A stretch of DNA of 64,000 nucleotides from Chitinophaga pinensis (GCA_945873505.1 CAMCDQ010000003.1:26537-90536), one strand, 5' to 3'; counted from the first letter of the stretch, positions 28,738-38,205 are shown. Notes: generated by a model from the letters alone, not told the origin. Program-made: numbers and translations.

Positions 28738-29346
28738 ATGGCATTTGAATTACCAAAATTACCTTATGCGTATGACGCTTTAGAACCACATATTGATGCT
28801 CGCACGATGGAAATTCACCACTCGAAACATCATAATGCGTACACGACCAATTTGAATGCAGCGGTTGCTGGAACGGATATGGAAGGGAAAACGATTGAGA
28901 ATATCTTGATAAATCTTGATATGAAAAACGCTGCAGTTCGTAATAACGGTGGGGGTTTTTTCAATCATAATTTGTTTTGGACTGTAATGTCGCCAAATGG
29001 CGGTGGACTTCCAACGGGCGATTTATTAGCGGCTATTGAAAGTGCTTTTGGAACTTTTGAAGAGTTTAAAGCGAAGTTTAGCAAGGCTGGAATTACACAA
29101 TTTGGTTCAGGTTGGGCTTGGCTTTGTGTTCATAAAGGCGGAAAATTAGACGTTTGCGGTACTCCAAATCAGGACAATACTTTGATGCCGGGCGTTGGTT
29201 GTGGCGGAACTCCAATTTTAGGAATGGATGTTTGGGAACACGCTTATTATTTGCATTATCAAAACAGAAGACCAGATTATATTGAGTCGTTTTTTAGCTT
29301 AATTAACTGGGTTGAAGTTTCAAGAAGATACGCTTTAGAGAAATAG
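28738..29346 (+). CDS. sodA: Superoxide dismutase (Mn/Fe type)
   Basis: The 202-residue enzyme converts superoxide to oxygen and hydrogen peroxide. Metal ligands are seen in [12 protein letters not shown] (His about 27), NHNLFWTVM (His about 80), and [19 protein letters not shown] (Asp and His). No signal peptide is present, so it is cytoplasmic. Metal choice cannot be fixed by eye. TATTTTTG at 28696-28703 could be the promoter -7 element. A family-A palindrome abuts the stop codon, and a bidirectional terminator follows. Confidence 0.95.
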   Translation: MAFELPKLPYAYDALEPHIDARTMEIHHSKHHNAYTTNLNAAVAGTDMEGKTIENILINLDMKNAAVRNNGGGFFNHNLFWTVMSPNGGGLPTGDLLAAIESAFGTFEEFKAKFSKAGITQFGSGWAWLCVHKGGKLDVCGTPNQDNTLMPGVGCGGTPILGMDVWEHAYYLHYQNRRPDYIESFFSLINWVEVSRRYALEK

Positions 29347-29370
29347 GCCCCCTAACCCCCAAAGGGGGAA
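29347..29370 (+). repeat. Family-A palindromic repeat directly after the sodA stop codon
   Basis: GCCCCCTAA-CCCCC-AAA-GGGGGAA begins one base after the TAG of sodA, in the sense direction, as in the other two copies of this window. Confidence 0.85.
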
Positions 29371-29383
29371 TTAGCACAAGAAG

Positions 29384-29430
29384 CAAAAAAATGCAATTTG
29401 GATTTTAAAAATCTAAATTGCATTTTTTTA
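29384..29430. terminator. Bidirectional terminator between sodA and the PurF-like gene
   Basis: A long hairpin (AAAATGCAATTT... and its complement ...AAATTGCATTTT, one mismatch) with A- and T-runs lies between convergent genes. Confidence 0.85.
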
Positions 29431-29446
29431 TTAATAACTTTATAAA

Positions 29447-31345
29447 CTAATACGCTCTTGCGTCTTTGCCTTCATAGAAATTCATAAAAGCTCTGTTTGC
29501 TACTCGGTTCCCGCCAGGCGTTGGATAATCACCCGTGAAATACCAGTCTCCTAAATTTTTTGGACACGCTACATGCAAATTTTCTACTGTTTGGAATATG
29601 ATTTTTACTTCTGCTTTCACAGAAATATCTGTAAGCATTACAGCAATTTTATCTGAAACTTCTTGCGGTTGAAAAGGCGCATAAATTTCTGTTACGAAGT
29701 TCACTACTTCGCTGTCTTTTAAATTTTCTTGTGCTTTGCATTTCAAATAAACGGACTCAACGATATGGTATAAATCTCTTTCTTTTAGCAATTCTAAAGC
29801 CGCTTGAAACGCCACTAATCCTTCCAGTTTTGCCATATCAATTCCGTAACAATCAGGATAACGAATTTGTGGTGCCGATGAAACTACGATGATACTTTTC
29901 GGTTTCAAACGATCCATCATTTTGATAATGCTCATTTTTAAAGTAGTTCCACGAACGATACTGTCGTCAATTATGACTAAATTATCGGTTGGTTTTATTA
30001 CGCCATACGTTACATCATAAATGTGTGCCACCAAATCGTCGCGGCTACTGTCTTCGGTAATAAAGGTCCGCAATTTGGCATCTTTTATGGCCACTTTTTC
30101 CGTTCGGATTTTTACTTTTAGTAATTCCTTAAGGGTTTGTGCCGTTAAAGTATTTTTATTTTTTAGTATAAAATCATTTTTTCTTTGGTTTAAAAAATCC
30201 TGCGCTGCTTCAACCAACCCGTAAAATGATGTTTCTGCTGTGTTTGGAATATAGGAAAAAACGGTGTTGTCGGTATCATTATCGATAGCCTCCAAAACGG
30301 CTGGCAAAATCAATTTTCCAAGGTTTTTACGTTCTTGGTATATTTCGGCATCACTTCCTCTTGAAAAATAAATTCGTTCAAAAGAACACGCTTTTTTTAC
30401 TGTTGGCGTTATGATTTCTTCTTCCGTTATCTTTCCGTTTTTCTTAATGATTAAAGCATTTCCTGGCTGCAATTCCTGCACTTTATCAAAATCAATATTG
30501 AAAACTGTTTGGATAACTGGTCGTTCCGAAGCCACCACTACAATTTCATCATCTTGATAAAAATAAGCGGGACGAATTCCTGCTGGATCTCTAAATACAA
30601 AGGCATCGCCGTGTCCTAAAAGCCCAGCCATTGCATAGCCACCATCCCAACCTTTTGAGGCGCGACGAAGAATTTTTGAAATTTCTAATTTTTCAGCTAT
30701 TACTGGTGAAGCTTCTCTTTTTGACAAGCCTTTATTTCTACATTCTTGGTATAAATCCGTCACTTCATCATCTAGAAAATGTCCTATTTTTTCCATTACT
30801 GTAACGGTATCTGCCATTTCTTTTGGGTGTTGCCCCAATTCAACTAAGCTGCTGAAAAGTTCCTTTACATTGGTCATATTGAAATTTCCCGCAATAATTA
30901 AATTACGGTGCATCCAATTATTTTGACGTAAAAATGGGTGAACACTTTCGATGCTATTTTTTCCAAAAGTTCCGTATCTAACGTGTCCTAAAAAAACTTC
31001 TCCGATATAAGGAATGTGTTTTTTTTGCAGCGCAACATTATCTCCATATTCTGGATGTGAAGCCATTTCGTCATTGACTCTTTCATTGATTTGAGAAAAC
31101 ACATCTTGAATGGCTTGCGGATCATTGGAACGCACACGACTAATGTATCTTTCGCCAGGTTCCATGTCTAACTTTATACTTGCAAAGCCAGCTCCGTCTT
31201 GACCACGATTGTGCTGTTTTTCCATTAGGAGATACATTTTTTGAATGCCATAAAAAGCAGTCCCGTATTTTTCCTTGTAAAATTCAAGCGGTTTTAAAAG
31301 TCTTAAAAATGCTATTCCACATTCGTGTTGTAATGCATCGCTCAT
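29447..31345 (-). CDS. PurF-like amidophosphoribosyltransferase, long form
   Basis: The 632-residue protein joins a class II glutaminase domain to a phosphoribosyltransferase domain, as in the enzyme that starts purine synthesis from PRPP and glutamine. The likely nucleophile is Cys9 (HECGIAFLR), so eight residues would be trimmed. Glutaminase residues GHVRYGT and the PRPP motif NLVIIDDSIVRGTT (about 440) are seen. It is about 130 residues longer than standard PurF, with an unusual C-terminal tail (VENLHVACPKNLGDWYFTGDYPTPGG). Purine gene purN is nearby. It may be a specialised paralogue rather than the main PurF. Confidence 0.85.
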   Translation of the reverse strand: MSDALQHECGIAFLRLLKPLEFYKEKYGTAFYGIQKMYLLMEKQHNRGQDGAGFASIKLDMEPGERYISRVRSNDPQAIQDVFSQINERVNDEMASHPEYGDNVALQKKHIPYIGEVFLGHVRYGTFGKNSIESVHPFLRQNNWMHRNLIIAGNFNMTNVKELFSSLVELGQHPKEMADTVTVMEKIGHFLDDEVTDLYQECRNKGLSKREASPVIAEKLEISKILRRASKGWDGGYAMAGLLGHGDAFVFRDPAGIRPAYFYQDDEIVVVASERPVIQTVFNIDFDKVQELQPGNALIIKKNGKITEEEIITPTVKKACSFERIYFSRGSDAEIYQERKNLGKLILPAVLEAIDNDTDNTVFSYIPNTAETSFYGLVEAAQDFLNQRKNDFILKNKNTLTAQTLKELLKVKIRTEKVAIKDAKLRTFITEDSSRDDLVAHIYDVTYGVIKPTDNLVIIDDSIVRGTTLKMSIIKMMDRLKPKSIIVVSSAPQIRYPDCYGIDMAKLEGLVAFQAALELLKERDLYHIVESVYLKCKAQENLKDSEVVNFVTEIYAPFQPQEVSDKIAVMLTDISVKAEVKIIFQTVENLHVACPKNLGDWYFTGDYPTPGGNRVANRAFMNFYEGKDARAY

Positions 31346-31388
31346 TGTAGTTGTAGTTTTGTTTTGTTGTTTTGTCGTATTTTTTTTG

Positions 31389-31440
31389 CCACAGATTCAC
31401 AGATTTATAAAATATTTAAAATCGGCGAATCGGCGGTTAT
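31389..31440. repeat. Degenerate intergenic repeat (CACAGATT-type)
   Basis: The stretch holds CCACAGATTCACAGATT and AATCGGCGAATCGGCGG, both tandem-like. I recall similar CCACAGATT units scattered in flavobacterial genomes. Purpose is unknown. Confidence 0.35.
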
Positions 31441-31448
31441 TCTTAATA

Positions 31449-31471
31449 AAAAAGCCCCGAAATTTCGAGGC
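31449..31471 (-). terminator. Terminator of the PfkB kinase gene
   Basis: GCCCCGAAA and TTTCGAGGC pair with one mismatch, and a T-run follows in the minus direction, just past the stop codon at 31478. Confidence 0.65.
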
Positions 31472-31477
31472 ATAAAT

Positions 31478-32404
31478 TTATTGTATTTCTATATCAAATT
31501 GTGTTAATGATTTGAATTGTTGTAATCTGGCATTTACCTCATCGCTTTTAAGCCCCACCATTCTTTCAGTTCCAAATTTCTCGACACAAAAAGAGGCAAG
31601 ATTAGAACCATAGATAATCGCGGTTTTCATATTTTCAAAAGTCACATTTTCACTTTGAGTTATAAATCCTGCAAATCCACCTGCGAATGTATCTCCAGCA
31701 CCTGTTGGGTCAAAAACTTCTTCTAATGGCAATGCTGGTGCAAAGAAAACTTCTTTATTGTGAAACAAAAGTGCTCCGTGTTCGCCTTTTTTAATAACTA
31801 CATATTTTGGACCCATCGTGTGGATTTTTGCAGCCGCTTTCACTAATGAATATTCCCCAGACAATTGACGGGCTTCTTCATCGTTAATGGTAATTACATC
31901 TACACGTTTAATTACATTCAATAAATCTTCTAATGCACAATCCATCCAGAAATTCATCGTATCTAAAACTACTAATTTAGGTTTTGATTCCATTTGGTCT
32001 AAAACGCTGCTTTGAACCATTGGATGCAAGTTTCCAAGCATTACGACATCAGCATTTTTAAAATTTTGAGGTACTTTTGGTTGAAAATCTGCCAATACAT
32101 TCAATTGTGTATCTAGTGTATCTCTTGAATTCAAATCGTTATGGTAACGGCCACTCCAGAAGAATGTTTTTCCACCTTTTACGATTTCAAGTCCTGAAAT
32201 GTCTATATTTCTATTCGATAATAAATCTAAATATTCTTGTGGAAAATCGTCACCAACAACAGAAACTATAGCCGATTGAAGGTTAAAATGGGAAGCTGAA
32301 AGCCCAATATAAGTTCCTGCTCCACCTAAAATTTTATCTGTTTTTCCAAAAGGGGTTTCAATTGCGTCGAAAGCGACGGTTCCAACAATCAATAATTTAT
32401 TCAT
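31478..32404 (-). CDS. PfkB-family carbohydrate or nucleoside kinase
   Basis: The 308-residue kinase has the PfkB pattern: N-terminal GGAGTYIGLSASHF (about 27-40), and the C-terminal signature DPTGAGDTFAGGFAGF (about 236-251) with the catalytic Asp in GAGD. A ribokinase-like substrate is likely, but the sequence does not say whether it is a sugar, adenosine or an intermediate. It sits between a PurF-like gene and rnhA/purN, which makes a role around ribose or nucleosides plausible but unproven. Confidence 0.88.
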   Translation of the reverse strand: MNKLLIVGTVAFDAIETPFGKTDKILGGAGTYIGLSASHFNLQSAIVSVVGDDFPQEYLDLLSNRNIDISGLEIVKGGKTFFWSGRYHNDLNSRDTLDTQLNVLADFQPKVPQNFKNADVVMLGNLHPMVQSSVLDQMESKPKLVVLDTMNFWMDCALEDLLNVIKRVDVITINDEEARQLSGEYSLVKAAAKIHTMGPKYVVIKKGEHGALLFHNKEVFFAPALPLEEVFDPTGAGDTFAGGFAGFITQSENVTFENMKTAIIYGSNLASFCVEKFGTERMVGLKSDEVNARLQQFKSLTQFDIEIQ

Positions 32405-32408
32405 AATT

Positions 32409-32435
32409 CGTCATTGCGAGATTTGAAGCAATCTC
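32409..32435. repeat. Short dispersed hairpin repeat (CATTGCGAG... type)
   Basis: CGTCATTGCGAGA-TTTGAAG-CAATCTC contains GAGATT/AATCTC and ATTGC/GCAAT complementary pairs. It resembles a widespread Bacteroidota intergenic repeat as I recall it. It lies just upstream of the PfkB start codon. Confidence 0.4.
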
Positions 32436-32499
32436 TAATTAAGGGGCAAAGATAGTTTATACGATTGTAAGTTGCAAAGGTTATTAAAGAGCAAAATTT

Positions 32500-32979
32500 T
32501 TACAAAAGTTTGGCTTCTTCAAATTCATAAAAAGCATCCACAGAAAGATCCTTTTGCATAGACGCCATGACGGCTAATTCATCGCAGCGTTCGTTTTGAA
32601 TGTGGTTATTATGCCCTTTAATCCATTTGAAGTCAACTTGGTGTTTTCTGAAAATAATCAGAAAGCGTTTCCACAAATCAGGATTTTTCTTTCCAACGAA
32701 TCCTTTTTTTTCCCAACCAAAAACCCATTTTTTTATAACAGAATCAACCACATATTTAGAATCAGAAATTACCAAAACTTTCCTATTCGGTGTTTTAAGT
32801 TTTTCTAAACCAACAATTACGCCCAATAATTCCATTCTATTATTGGTAGTATGGCGAAAACCTTCGTAGAATTCCTTCTTATGAGTCTTTCCCACCAATT
32901 CCATTACAACGCCATAGCCTCCAGGACCTGGGTTTCCTTTGGCAGCACCGTCGGTATAAATGTGTACTTCGTAATCCAT
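32500..32979 (-). CDS. rnhA: Ribonuclease HI
   Basis: The 159-residue enzyme cuts the RNA strand of RNA-DNA hybrids. All active-site residues are seen: Asp10 in IYTDGAAKGNPGPGGYG, Glu in NRMELLGVI, Asp in VISDSKYVV, and the His and Asp of KGHNNHIQNERCDELA. The basic protrusion (KKWVFGWEKKGFVGKKNPDLW) seen in E. coli-type RNase HI is kept. It lies just after purN (7 bases). Confidence 0.96.
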   Translation of the reverse strand: MDYEVHIYTDGAAKGNPGPGGYGVVMELVGKTHKKEFYEGFRHTTNNRMELLGVIVGLEKLKTPNRKVLVISDSKYVVDSVIKKWVFGWEKKGFVGKKNPDLWKRFLIIFRKHQVDFKWIKGHNNHIQNERCDELAVMASMQKDLSVDAFYEFEEAKLL

Positions 32980-32986
32980 TTAAGAT

Positions 32987-33556
32987 TTAGGATTTTTGAT
33001 TTAAGATTTTTTCAATTATTATTGGAAAATGAGTTTGTTCGAGTTCGTGAATTTTATCTGCAACTTCTTCAGGGGTTTCATTTCCTGATAAAGATACGCT
33101 TTTTTGAAAAATGATGTTTCCTTCATCATAATTTTCATTTACATAATGAATGGTAATGCCAGTTTCAGCATCTTTGTTTTCAACTACAGCGCGATGAACA
33201 TGCATTCCATACATGCCTTTCCCGCCATATTTTGGTAAAAGTGCAGGATGAATATTGATTATTTTATTTGGAAATGCAGCAACGCAATTATTCGGAAATT
33301 TTAATAAAAAACCTGCTAAAATTATCAAATCGGGTTGAATGCTATTTAATTTTTGTAGTACTTTATCCCCAATAAAATCTTCTTTGGAGAAAACTTCGGT
33401 GGGAATATTCAAATTTTTTGCTCGTTCTAAAACTTTTGCATTCACATTATTAGAAAAAATGCAAATTACTTTAGCAACTTCTATTTTATTAAAATAAAGC
33501 ACAATATTTTCGGCATTTGTCCCCGAACCTGAAGCGAAAATCACGATTTTTTTCAT
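32987..33556 (-). CDS. purN: Phosphoribosylglycinamide formyltransferase
   Basis: The 189-residue enzyme transfers a formyl group from 10-formyl-THF to GAR in the third step of purine synthesis. Visible are the GAR-binding FASGSGTNAENI (6-17), the catalytic segment INIHPALLPKYGG (Asn and His) and the Asp of HYVNENYDEG. I start at MKKIVIFASG (33556); an in-frame codon at 33580 adds eight residues unlike the family. It probably shares a transcript with rnhA. Confidence 0.94.
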   Translation of the reverse strand: MKKIVIFASGSGTNAENIVLYFNKIEVAKVICIFSNNVNAKVLERAKNLNIPTEVFSKEDFIGDKVLQKLNSIQPDLIILAGFLLKFPNNCVAAFPNKIINIHPALLPKYGGKGMYGMHVHRAVVENKDAETGITIHYVNENYDEGNIIFQKSVSLSGNETPEEVADKIHELEQTHFPIIIEKILNQKS

Positions 33557-33669
33557 TTTGTACTTTTTAATATCACGCAAAAAAAAGAATAAAAATCGAT
33601 AATAAATAGAAATATGGGCACTTTATTAAAATAATTTTTTAATTTCGTCGTCTTATTTATTAACTAAAG

Positions 33670-33700
33670 TGTGGATTTAAAATAAAGTTTTTTATTTTTG
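33670..33700 (+). promoter_or_regulatory. Promoter of acpP
   Basis: TGTG (33670-33673) and TATTTTTG (33693-33700) are 19 nt apart. The -7 element is a full consensus match; the -33 element fits partly. The leader is about 25 nt. Confidence 0.6.
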
Positions 33701-33730
33701 CCAACAAATTAAATTTTAAAATTAAAGATT

Positions 33731-33967
33731 ATGTCAGACATTGCATCAAGAGTAAAAGCGATTATCGTAGACAAATTAGGCGTTGACGAAAACGAAGTTG
33801 TAACAGAAGCAAGCTTCACAAATGATTTAGGAGCTGATTCTTTAGATACAGTTGAGCTAATTATGGAGTTTGAAAAAGAATTTGATATTCAAATACCAGA
33901 TGATCAAGCAGAAAACATTGCTACTGTAGGTCAAGCTATTTCTTATATCGAAGAAGCTAAAAAATAA
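33731..33967 (+). CDS. acpP: Acyl carrier protein
   Basis: The 78-residue acidic four-helix protein carries growing acyl chains on a phosphopantetheine attached to the Ser of [14 protein letters not shown] (about residue 38). Length and charge are standard. It precedes fabF, as in most fatty acid synthesis clusters, but two hairpins lie between the genes, so acpP may be expressed in excess of fabF. Confidence 0.97.
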   Translation: MSDIASRVKAIIVDKLGVDENEVVTEASFTNDLGADSLDTVELIMEFEKEFDIQIPDDQAENIATVGQAISYIEEAKK

Positions 33968-33975
33968 TAAAATTT

Positions 33976-34017
33976 GCACCCGTATGCTATTTGGTTTACG
34001 GGTGTTATTATTATTTT
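33976..34017 (+). terminator. Terminator or attenuator after acpP
   Basis: CACCCGTA and TACGGGTG pair around a 12-nt loop, followed by an imperfect T-rich tract (TTATTATTATTTTT). It starts nine bases past the acpP stop. Confidence 0.7.
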
Positions 34018-34068
34018 TAAAAAATCAAAAAAAATTATGATTGTTCGTTCAATCAATTAAAATATATT

Positions 34069-34127
34069 GTAATACCTATGTTTTTTTATGATTTACACAT
34101 AGAAGAAAGCATAGGTATTGTTTTTTT
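34069..34127 (+). other. Second hairpin with T-run upstream of fabF
   Basis: AATACCTATG (34071-34080) and CATAGGTATT (34110-34119) pair perfectly around a 29-nt loop that itself contains a competing CATAG. Seven T follow. It lies 25 bases before the fabF ATG and could be an attenuator or a terminator. Confidence 0.55.
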
Positions 34128-34152
34128 ATATTCACTACTATAAAATTATACT

Positions 34153-35406
34153 ATGGAATTAAGAAGAGTTGTAGTAACAGGTTTAGGTGCATTAACTCCC
34201 ATCGGAAATACCGTACAAGAATATTGGAACGGACTTATTAACGGGGTTAGTGGTGCGGCTCCAATTACTTATTTTGATGCTTCAAAATTCAAAACACAAT
34301 TTGCTTGCGAGTTGAAAGGTTTTAATGTGGAAAACTTTATAGACAGAAAAGAAGCTCGAAAAATGGACCGTTATGCACAATATGCAATGGTTTCCTCTGA
34401 TGAAGCGGTAAAAGATGCTAATTTTGATTTTGACACTTTAGACAAAGATAGAATTGGAGTTATTTGGGGTTCTGGAATAGGTGGATTAGAAACTTTTCAA
34501 ATTGAAATGTTGAATTTCGCTGCAGGTGATGGAACGCCAAGGTTCAATCCGTTTTTTATTCCAAAGATGATTTCTGATATTGCTTGTGGTCATATTTCAA
34601 TAAAATATGGTTTTAGAGGGCCTAATTTTGCAACCGTTTCTGCCTGTGCTTCTTCAACAAATGCAATTATTGATGCTTTCAATTATATTCGTTTAGGTCA
34701 CGCTGATGCAATGGTAACTGGAGGTTCTGAAGCCGCCGTAACCATTGCTGGAATGGGTGGTTTCAATGCGATGCACGCTTTATCAACTAGAAATGACGAT
34801 CCAAAAACCGCTTCTAGACCAATGGATAAAGACCGTGATGGTTTTATTCTTGGAGAAGGTGCAGGCGCTTTAATTTTAGAAGAATACGAACACGCAATTG
34901 CTCGTGGTGCTACTATTTATTGTGAAATTGGTGGAGGCGGAATGTCTGCTGATGCCTATCATATTACAGCGCCACATCCTGATGGATTGGGTGCGAAAAA
35001 CGTAATGATTAACTGTTTGAGAGATGCTGGTTTGAAACCTACAGATGTTGACGGTGTGAACATGCACGGTACTTCAACACCTCTTGGGGACATTGCCGAA
35101 AGCAAAGCAATTCTTCACGTTTTTGGAGAACATGCCTATTCAATGAACTTGAATTCAACGAAGTCAATGACGGGACATTTATTGGGTGCTGCTGGAGCAA
35201 TTGAAACAATTTCTTCAATTCTTGCAATCAAATACGGAATAATTCCACCTACGATAAATCATTTTACCGATGATGAAGGAATTGACAACAAATTGAATTT
35301 TACTTTCAATACGGCTCAAAAAAGAGACGTGAAAGTATTGATGAGCAATACATTTGGTTTTGGTGGTCACAATGCATGTGTATTGGTTAAAAAATTAGAA
35401 CTTTAA
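34153..35406 (+). CDS. fabF: Beta-ketoacyl-ACP synthase II
   Basis: The 417-residue condensing enzyme extends acyl-ACP with malonyl-ACP. The nucleophilic Cys is in VSACASSTNAIIDAF (about 164). The two catalytic His residues are in NMHGTSTPLGD and KSMTGHLLGAAGAIE, and the Lys is in the same segment. The length is exact for FabF. It is followed after nine bases by rnc, an arrangement common in bacteria. Confidence 0.96.
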   Translation: MELRRVVVTGLGALTPIGNTVQEYWNGLINGVSGAAPITYFDASKFKTQFACELKGFNVENFIDRKEARKMDRYAQYAMVSSDEAVKDANFDFDTLDKDRIGVIWGSGIGGLETFQIEMLNFAAGDGTPRFNPFFIPKMISDIACGHISIKYGFRGPNFATVSACASSTNAIIDAFNYIRLGHADAMVTGGSEAAVTIAGMGGFNAMHALSTRNDDPKTASRPMDKDRDGFILGEGAGALILEEYEHAIARGATIYCEIGGGGMSADAYHITAPHPDGLGAKNVMINCLRDAGLKPTDVDGVNMHGTSTPLGDIAESKAILHVFGEHAYSMNLNSTKSMTGHLLGAAGAIETISSILAIKYGIIPPTINHFTDDEGIDNKLNFTFNTAQKRDVKVLMSNTFGFGGHNACVLVKKLEL

Positions 35407-35415
35407 TAGTATTCA

Positions 35416-36156
35416 ATGAGTATAATCAGAAAAATATTTCAAAAATCCCGATCTGCAGAAGACGGGATTTTTTTTACTGATATTCAAAAAATACTTAGTT
35501 TTAAACCAATAGAAATTAGTTACTACAAAAAAGCATTCATCCATCGTTCTACAAGTAAAATTGATACTGAAGGAAATCCAATAAACTACGAAAGATTGGA
35601 ATTTTTAGGCGATTCGATGTTGAGTTCTATAATTGCCGCTTATTTATTTGATAAAGCACCCGCTGGAGATGAAGGTTATTTAACAAAAATGCGTTCCAAG
35701 ATTGTAAGTCGCGAACATTTGAATGAATTGGGTCGGGATTTGAATTTAGTTCAATTTTTGGATAGCAAAGTTCCCATTCAGCATTTTGGGGAAAATATTC
35801 ACGGAAATCTTTTTGAATCACTTGTTGGCGCAATTTATTTAGACCGAGGTTATGCCTATTGTGAAATATTCATCCAAAAAAGAGTTATTGTTCCTTATGT
35901 AGATATCGCAAAATTAGAGGGCAAGGTCATTAGTTATAAAAGTTTATTGATTGAATGGTGTCAAAAAGAGAAAAAGACCTTTCATTTTGATGTTTTTGAA
36001 GACAATGATAGTTCTGGAGAACGATTATTTGGGGTAAAATTCAGTATTGACGATAAGGTGATTGCAAAAGCAAGAGCATCATCCAAAAAGAAGGCAGAGG
36101 AAAAAGCATCTCAAAGAGCTTACTTTGCATTTCAAGATAAAATCGACAAAAAATAA
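35416..36156 (+). CDS. rnc: Ribonuclease III
   Basis: The 246-residue double-strand RNA nuclease processes rRNA precursors and structured mRNAs. The signature NYERLEFLGDSMLSSIIAAY (about 55-74) and the second acidic site in NLFESLVGAIYLDRGY are intact. A C-terminal double-strand RNA binding domain follows (about 170-240; SYKSLLIEWCQKEKKT and KKKAEEKASQRAYFA). It lies nine bases after fabF, so it is very likely co-transcribed. Confidence 0.95.
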   Translation: MSIIRKIFQKSRSAEDGIFFTDIQKILSFKPIEISYYKKAFIHRSTSKIDTEGNPINYERLEFLGDSMLSSIIAAYLFDKAPAGDEGYLTKMRSKIVSREHLNELGRDLNLVQFLDSKVPIQHFGENIHGNLFESLVGAIYLDRGYAYCEIFIQKRVIVPYVDIAKLEGKVISYKSLLIEWCQKEKKTFHFDVFEDNDSSGERLFGVKFSIDDKVIAKARASSKKKAEEKASQRAYFAFQDKIDKK

Positions 36157-36270
36157 TACGTTATTTTATCAAATCTACAACGATTTCGTTAGTAAAATAA
36201 AGGAAACATATCGATTTAGTAACTGTTTAATTACTTAGAAATAGTATATTTACAACTTATTTAAACGGAA

Positions 36271-36753
36271 ATGGCAATTCATAAATTATATATCGATGAA
36301 TTTGACGAGGTTGACTATGAACTCATTGCAATTCATACTTCATTAGAAGATTATCGATTGGCGTATTTTTTGAATCAGAAATTGCCCATTTTATTAGGCA
36401 AGAGTAAAAGCGAAATCCAAATAAATATCAAAGAAGGAGTTACTTATTTTTCGAGGTTCATTTATGAAAATAATGCTACCGATAGTTGTTGGAGTTTAAT
36501 CCAAAATAAAAATGAAGTAAACACATTAAAATCGGATAACAATCAGAATTTATTTGCGAATTCTTCTTATGAAATAGCCACCAAAGCTTATCTTTTGCCA
36601 GAATTTAAAAAAGTAGATTACTTTCTGAAAGTTGAAAATAATGATACCGACATAGAAAAAATCATTGCCGAAATTAACACAATAGATAAAATATCAACCG
36701 TTTATTCAGTAGATACCAATAAAATAAAGTCAAAAAATAATTTAATTTTTTAA
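36271..36753 (+). CDS. IPExxxVDY family protein
   Basis: The 160-residue protein belongs to a small Bacteroidota family named from a conserved motif, seen here as LPEFKKVDYFL (about 110-120). The N-terminal half is rich in beta-strand residues with a conserved DYRLAYFLN (about 29-37). No signal peptide or known catalytic motif is present. It precedes pyk by six bases, so it is probably translated from the same message. Function is unknown. Confidence 0.8.
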   Translation: MAIHKLYIDEFDEVDYELIAIHTSLEDYRLAYFLNQKLPILLGKSKSEIQINIKEGVTYFSRFIYENNATDSCWSLIQNKNEVNTLKSDNNQNLFANSSYEIATKAYLLPEFKKVDYFLKVENNDTDIEKIIAEINTIDKISTVYSVDTNKIKSKNNLIF

Positions 36754-36759
36754 TAAAAA

Positions 36760-38190
36760 ATGTCAACAAACAAAAAAACCAAAATTGTAGCAACATTAGG
36801 CCCCGCATGTAGTACAAGAGAAGTCTTGAAAGATATGATTGAGGCCGGCGTAAATGTTTTTAGAGTAAATTTCTCTCATGCCGATTATTCCGATGTTAAA
36901 GCAAAAATTGATTTAATCAGAGGTTTAAATGACGAATTTGGTTATACCGCAGCAATTCTTGGCGATTTACAAGGTCCTAAACTTCGTGTTGGTGTAATGA
37001 ATGAAGAAGTAATTGTGAATCCTGGCGATATTATTACTTTTCAAACTGCCGAAGACTTTCCTGGAACAAAGGAACGCGTTTATATGAACTACAAAGAATT
37101 TCCAAATGATGTTAATCCAGGAGAAAACATTCTTCTTGATGACGGAAAATTGATGTTTGAAGTTGTTTCTACCAATAGAACTACAGAAGTGGTTGCCAAA
37201 GTAATTCAAGGCGGTCCTTTGAAATCTAAAAAAGGAGTGAATCTTCCAAATACAAAAGTTTCATTGCCAGCATTAACTGAAAAAGATATCCGAGATGCAA
37301 TATTTGCCATTGAGCAAAAAGTAGATTGGATTGCGCTTTCTTTTGTTAGAACGGCTGAAGATTTAATGGAATTGCAAGACCTAATTGCAAAACATTCGGA
37401 ACATAAAATTCCAATTATTGCAAAAATTGAAAAACCAGAAGGAGTTGAAAATATAGATTCAATCATCACGCATTGTGATGGTTTGATGGTTGCCCGTGGC
37501 GATTTGGGAGTTGAAGTTCCTGCTCATGAAGTGCCATTAATTCAGAAAAAATTGGTGCATAAAGCCAAAACAGCCAGAATTCCTGTTATTATTGCTACAC
37601 AAATGATGGAAACAATGATCACAAGCCTAACACCAACACGTGCCGAAGTAAATGATGTTGCCAATTCTGTAATGGATGGCGCTGATGCCGTAATGCTGTC
37701 TGGAGAAACTTCTGTAGGAAATTATCCTGTTCAGGTTATCCAAAAAATGACACAAATTATTGAAGCAGTTGAAGATTCTCCGCTAATTCAAGTGCCACAA
37801 AATACACCGCAAATTAAAACGAAACGGTATATTACGAAAACAATATGTCAGCACGCCGCTCAAATGGCAAATGCAATTCACGCAAAAGCAATTTGCACCT
37901 TGACGAACAGTGGTTATACTGCTTTTCAAATTTCGGCATGGCGTCCGCAAGCAGCTATTTTGGTATTTACATCCAACAAAAGGATTTTGACACAGTTGAA
38001 TTTAATCTGGGGTGTGAAAACTTTTTACTACGATAAATTTGTAAGTACGGATGATACCATTGATGATGTGAACCGAATTGCAACCGAAAAAGGATTGGTT
38101 ACCAAAGGCGATATGCTGATTAACTTAGCTGCGATGCCAATTGCAAATAAAGGAATGGTGAACACCTTGCGCGTTACAGAAATAGAGTAA
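36760..38190 (+). CDS. pyk: Pyruvate kinase
   Basis: The 476-residue glycolytic enzyme makes pyruvate and ATP from phosphoenolpyruvate and ADP. The N-terminal TKIVATLGPACSTREVL (6-22), substrate Arg in VFRVNFSH, metal and substrate site MVARGDLGVEVP (about 243-254) and IATQMMETM are intact. The C-terminal domain (about 350-476) is complete. It ends in a strong terminator. The IPExxxVDY gene directly upstream likely shares its transcript. Confidence 0.96.
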   Translation: MSTNKKTKIVATLGPACSTREVLKDMIEAGVNVFRVNFSHADYSDVKAKIDLIRGLNDEFGYTAAILGDLQGPKLRVGVMNEEVIVNPGDIITFQTAEDFPGTKERVYMNYKEFPNDVNPGENILLDDGKLMFEVVSTNRTTEVVAKVIQGGPLKSKKGVNLPNTKVSLPALTEKDIRDAIFAIEQKVDWIALSFVRTAEDLMELQDLIAKHSEHKIPIIAKIEKPEGVENIDSIITHCDGLMVARGDLGVEVPAHEVPLIQKKLVHKAKTARIPVIIATQMMETMITSLTPTRAEVNDVANSVMDGADAVMLSGETSVGNYPVQVIQKMTQIIEAVEDSPLIQVPQNTPQIKTKRYITKTICQHAAQMANAIHAKAICTLTNSGYTAFQISAWRPQAAILVFTSNKRILTQLNLIWGVKTFYYDKFVSTDDTIDDVNRIATEKGLVTKGDMLINLAAMPIANKGMVNTLRVTEIE

Positions 38191-38205
38191 ATAAATCAAT
38201 ATTTA

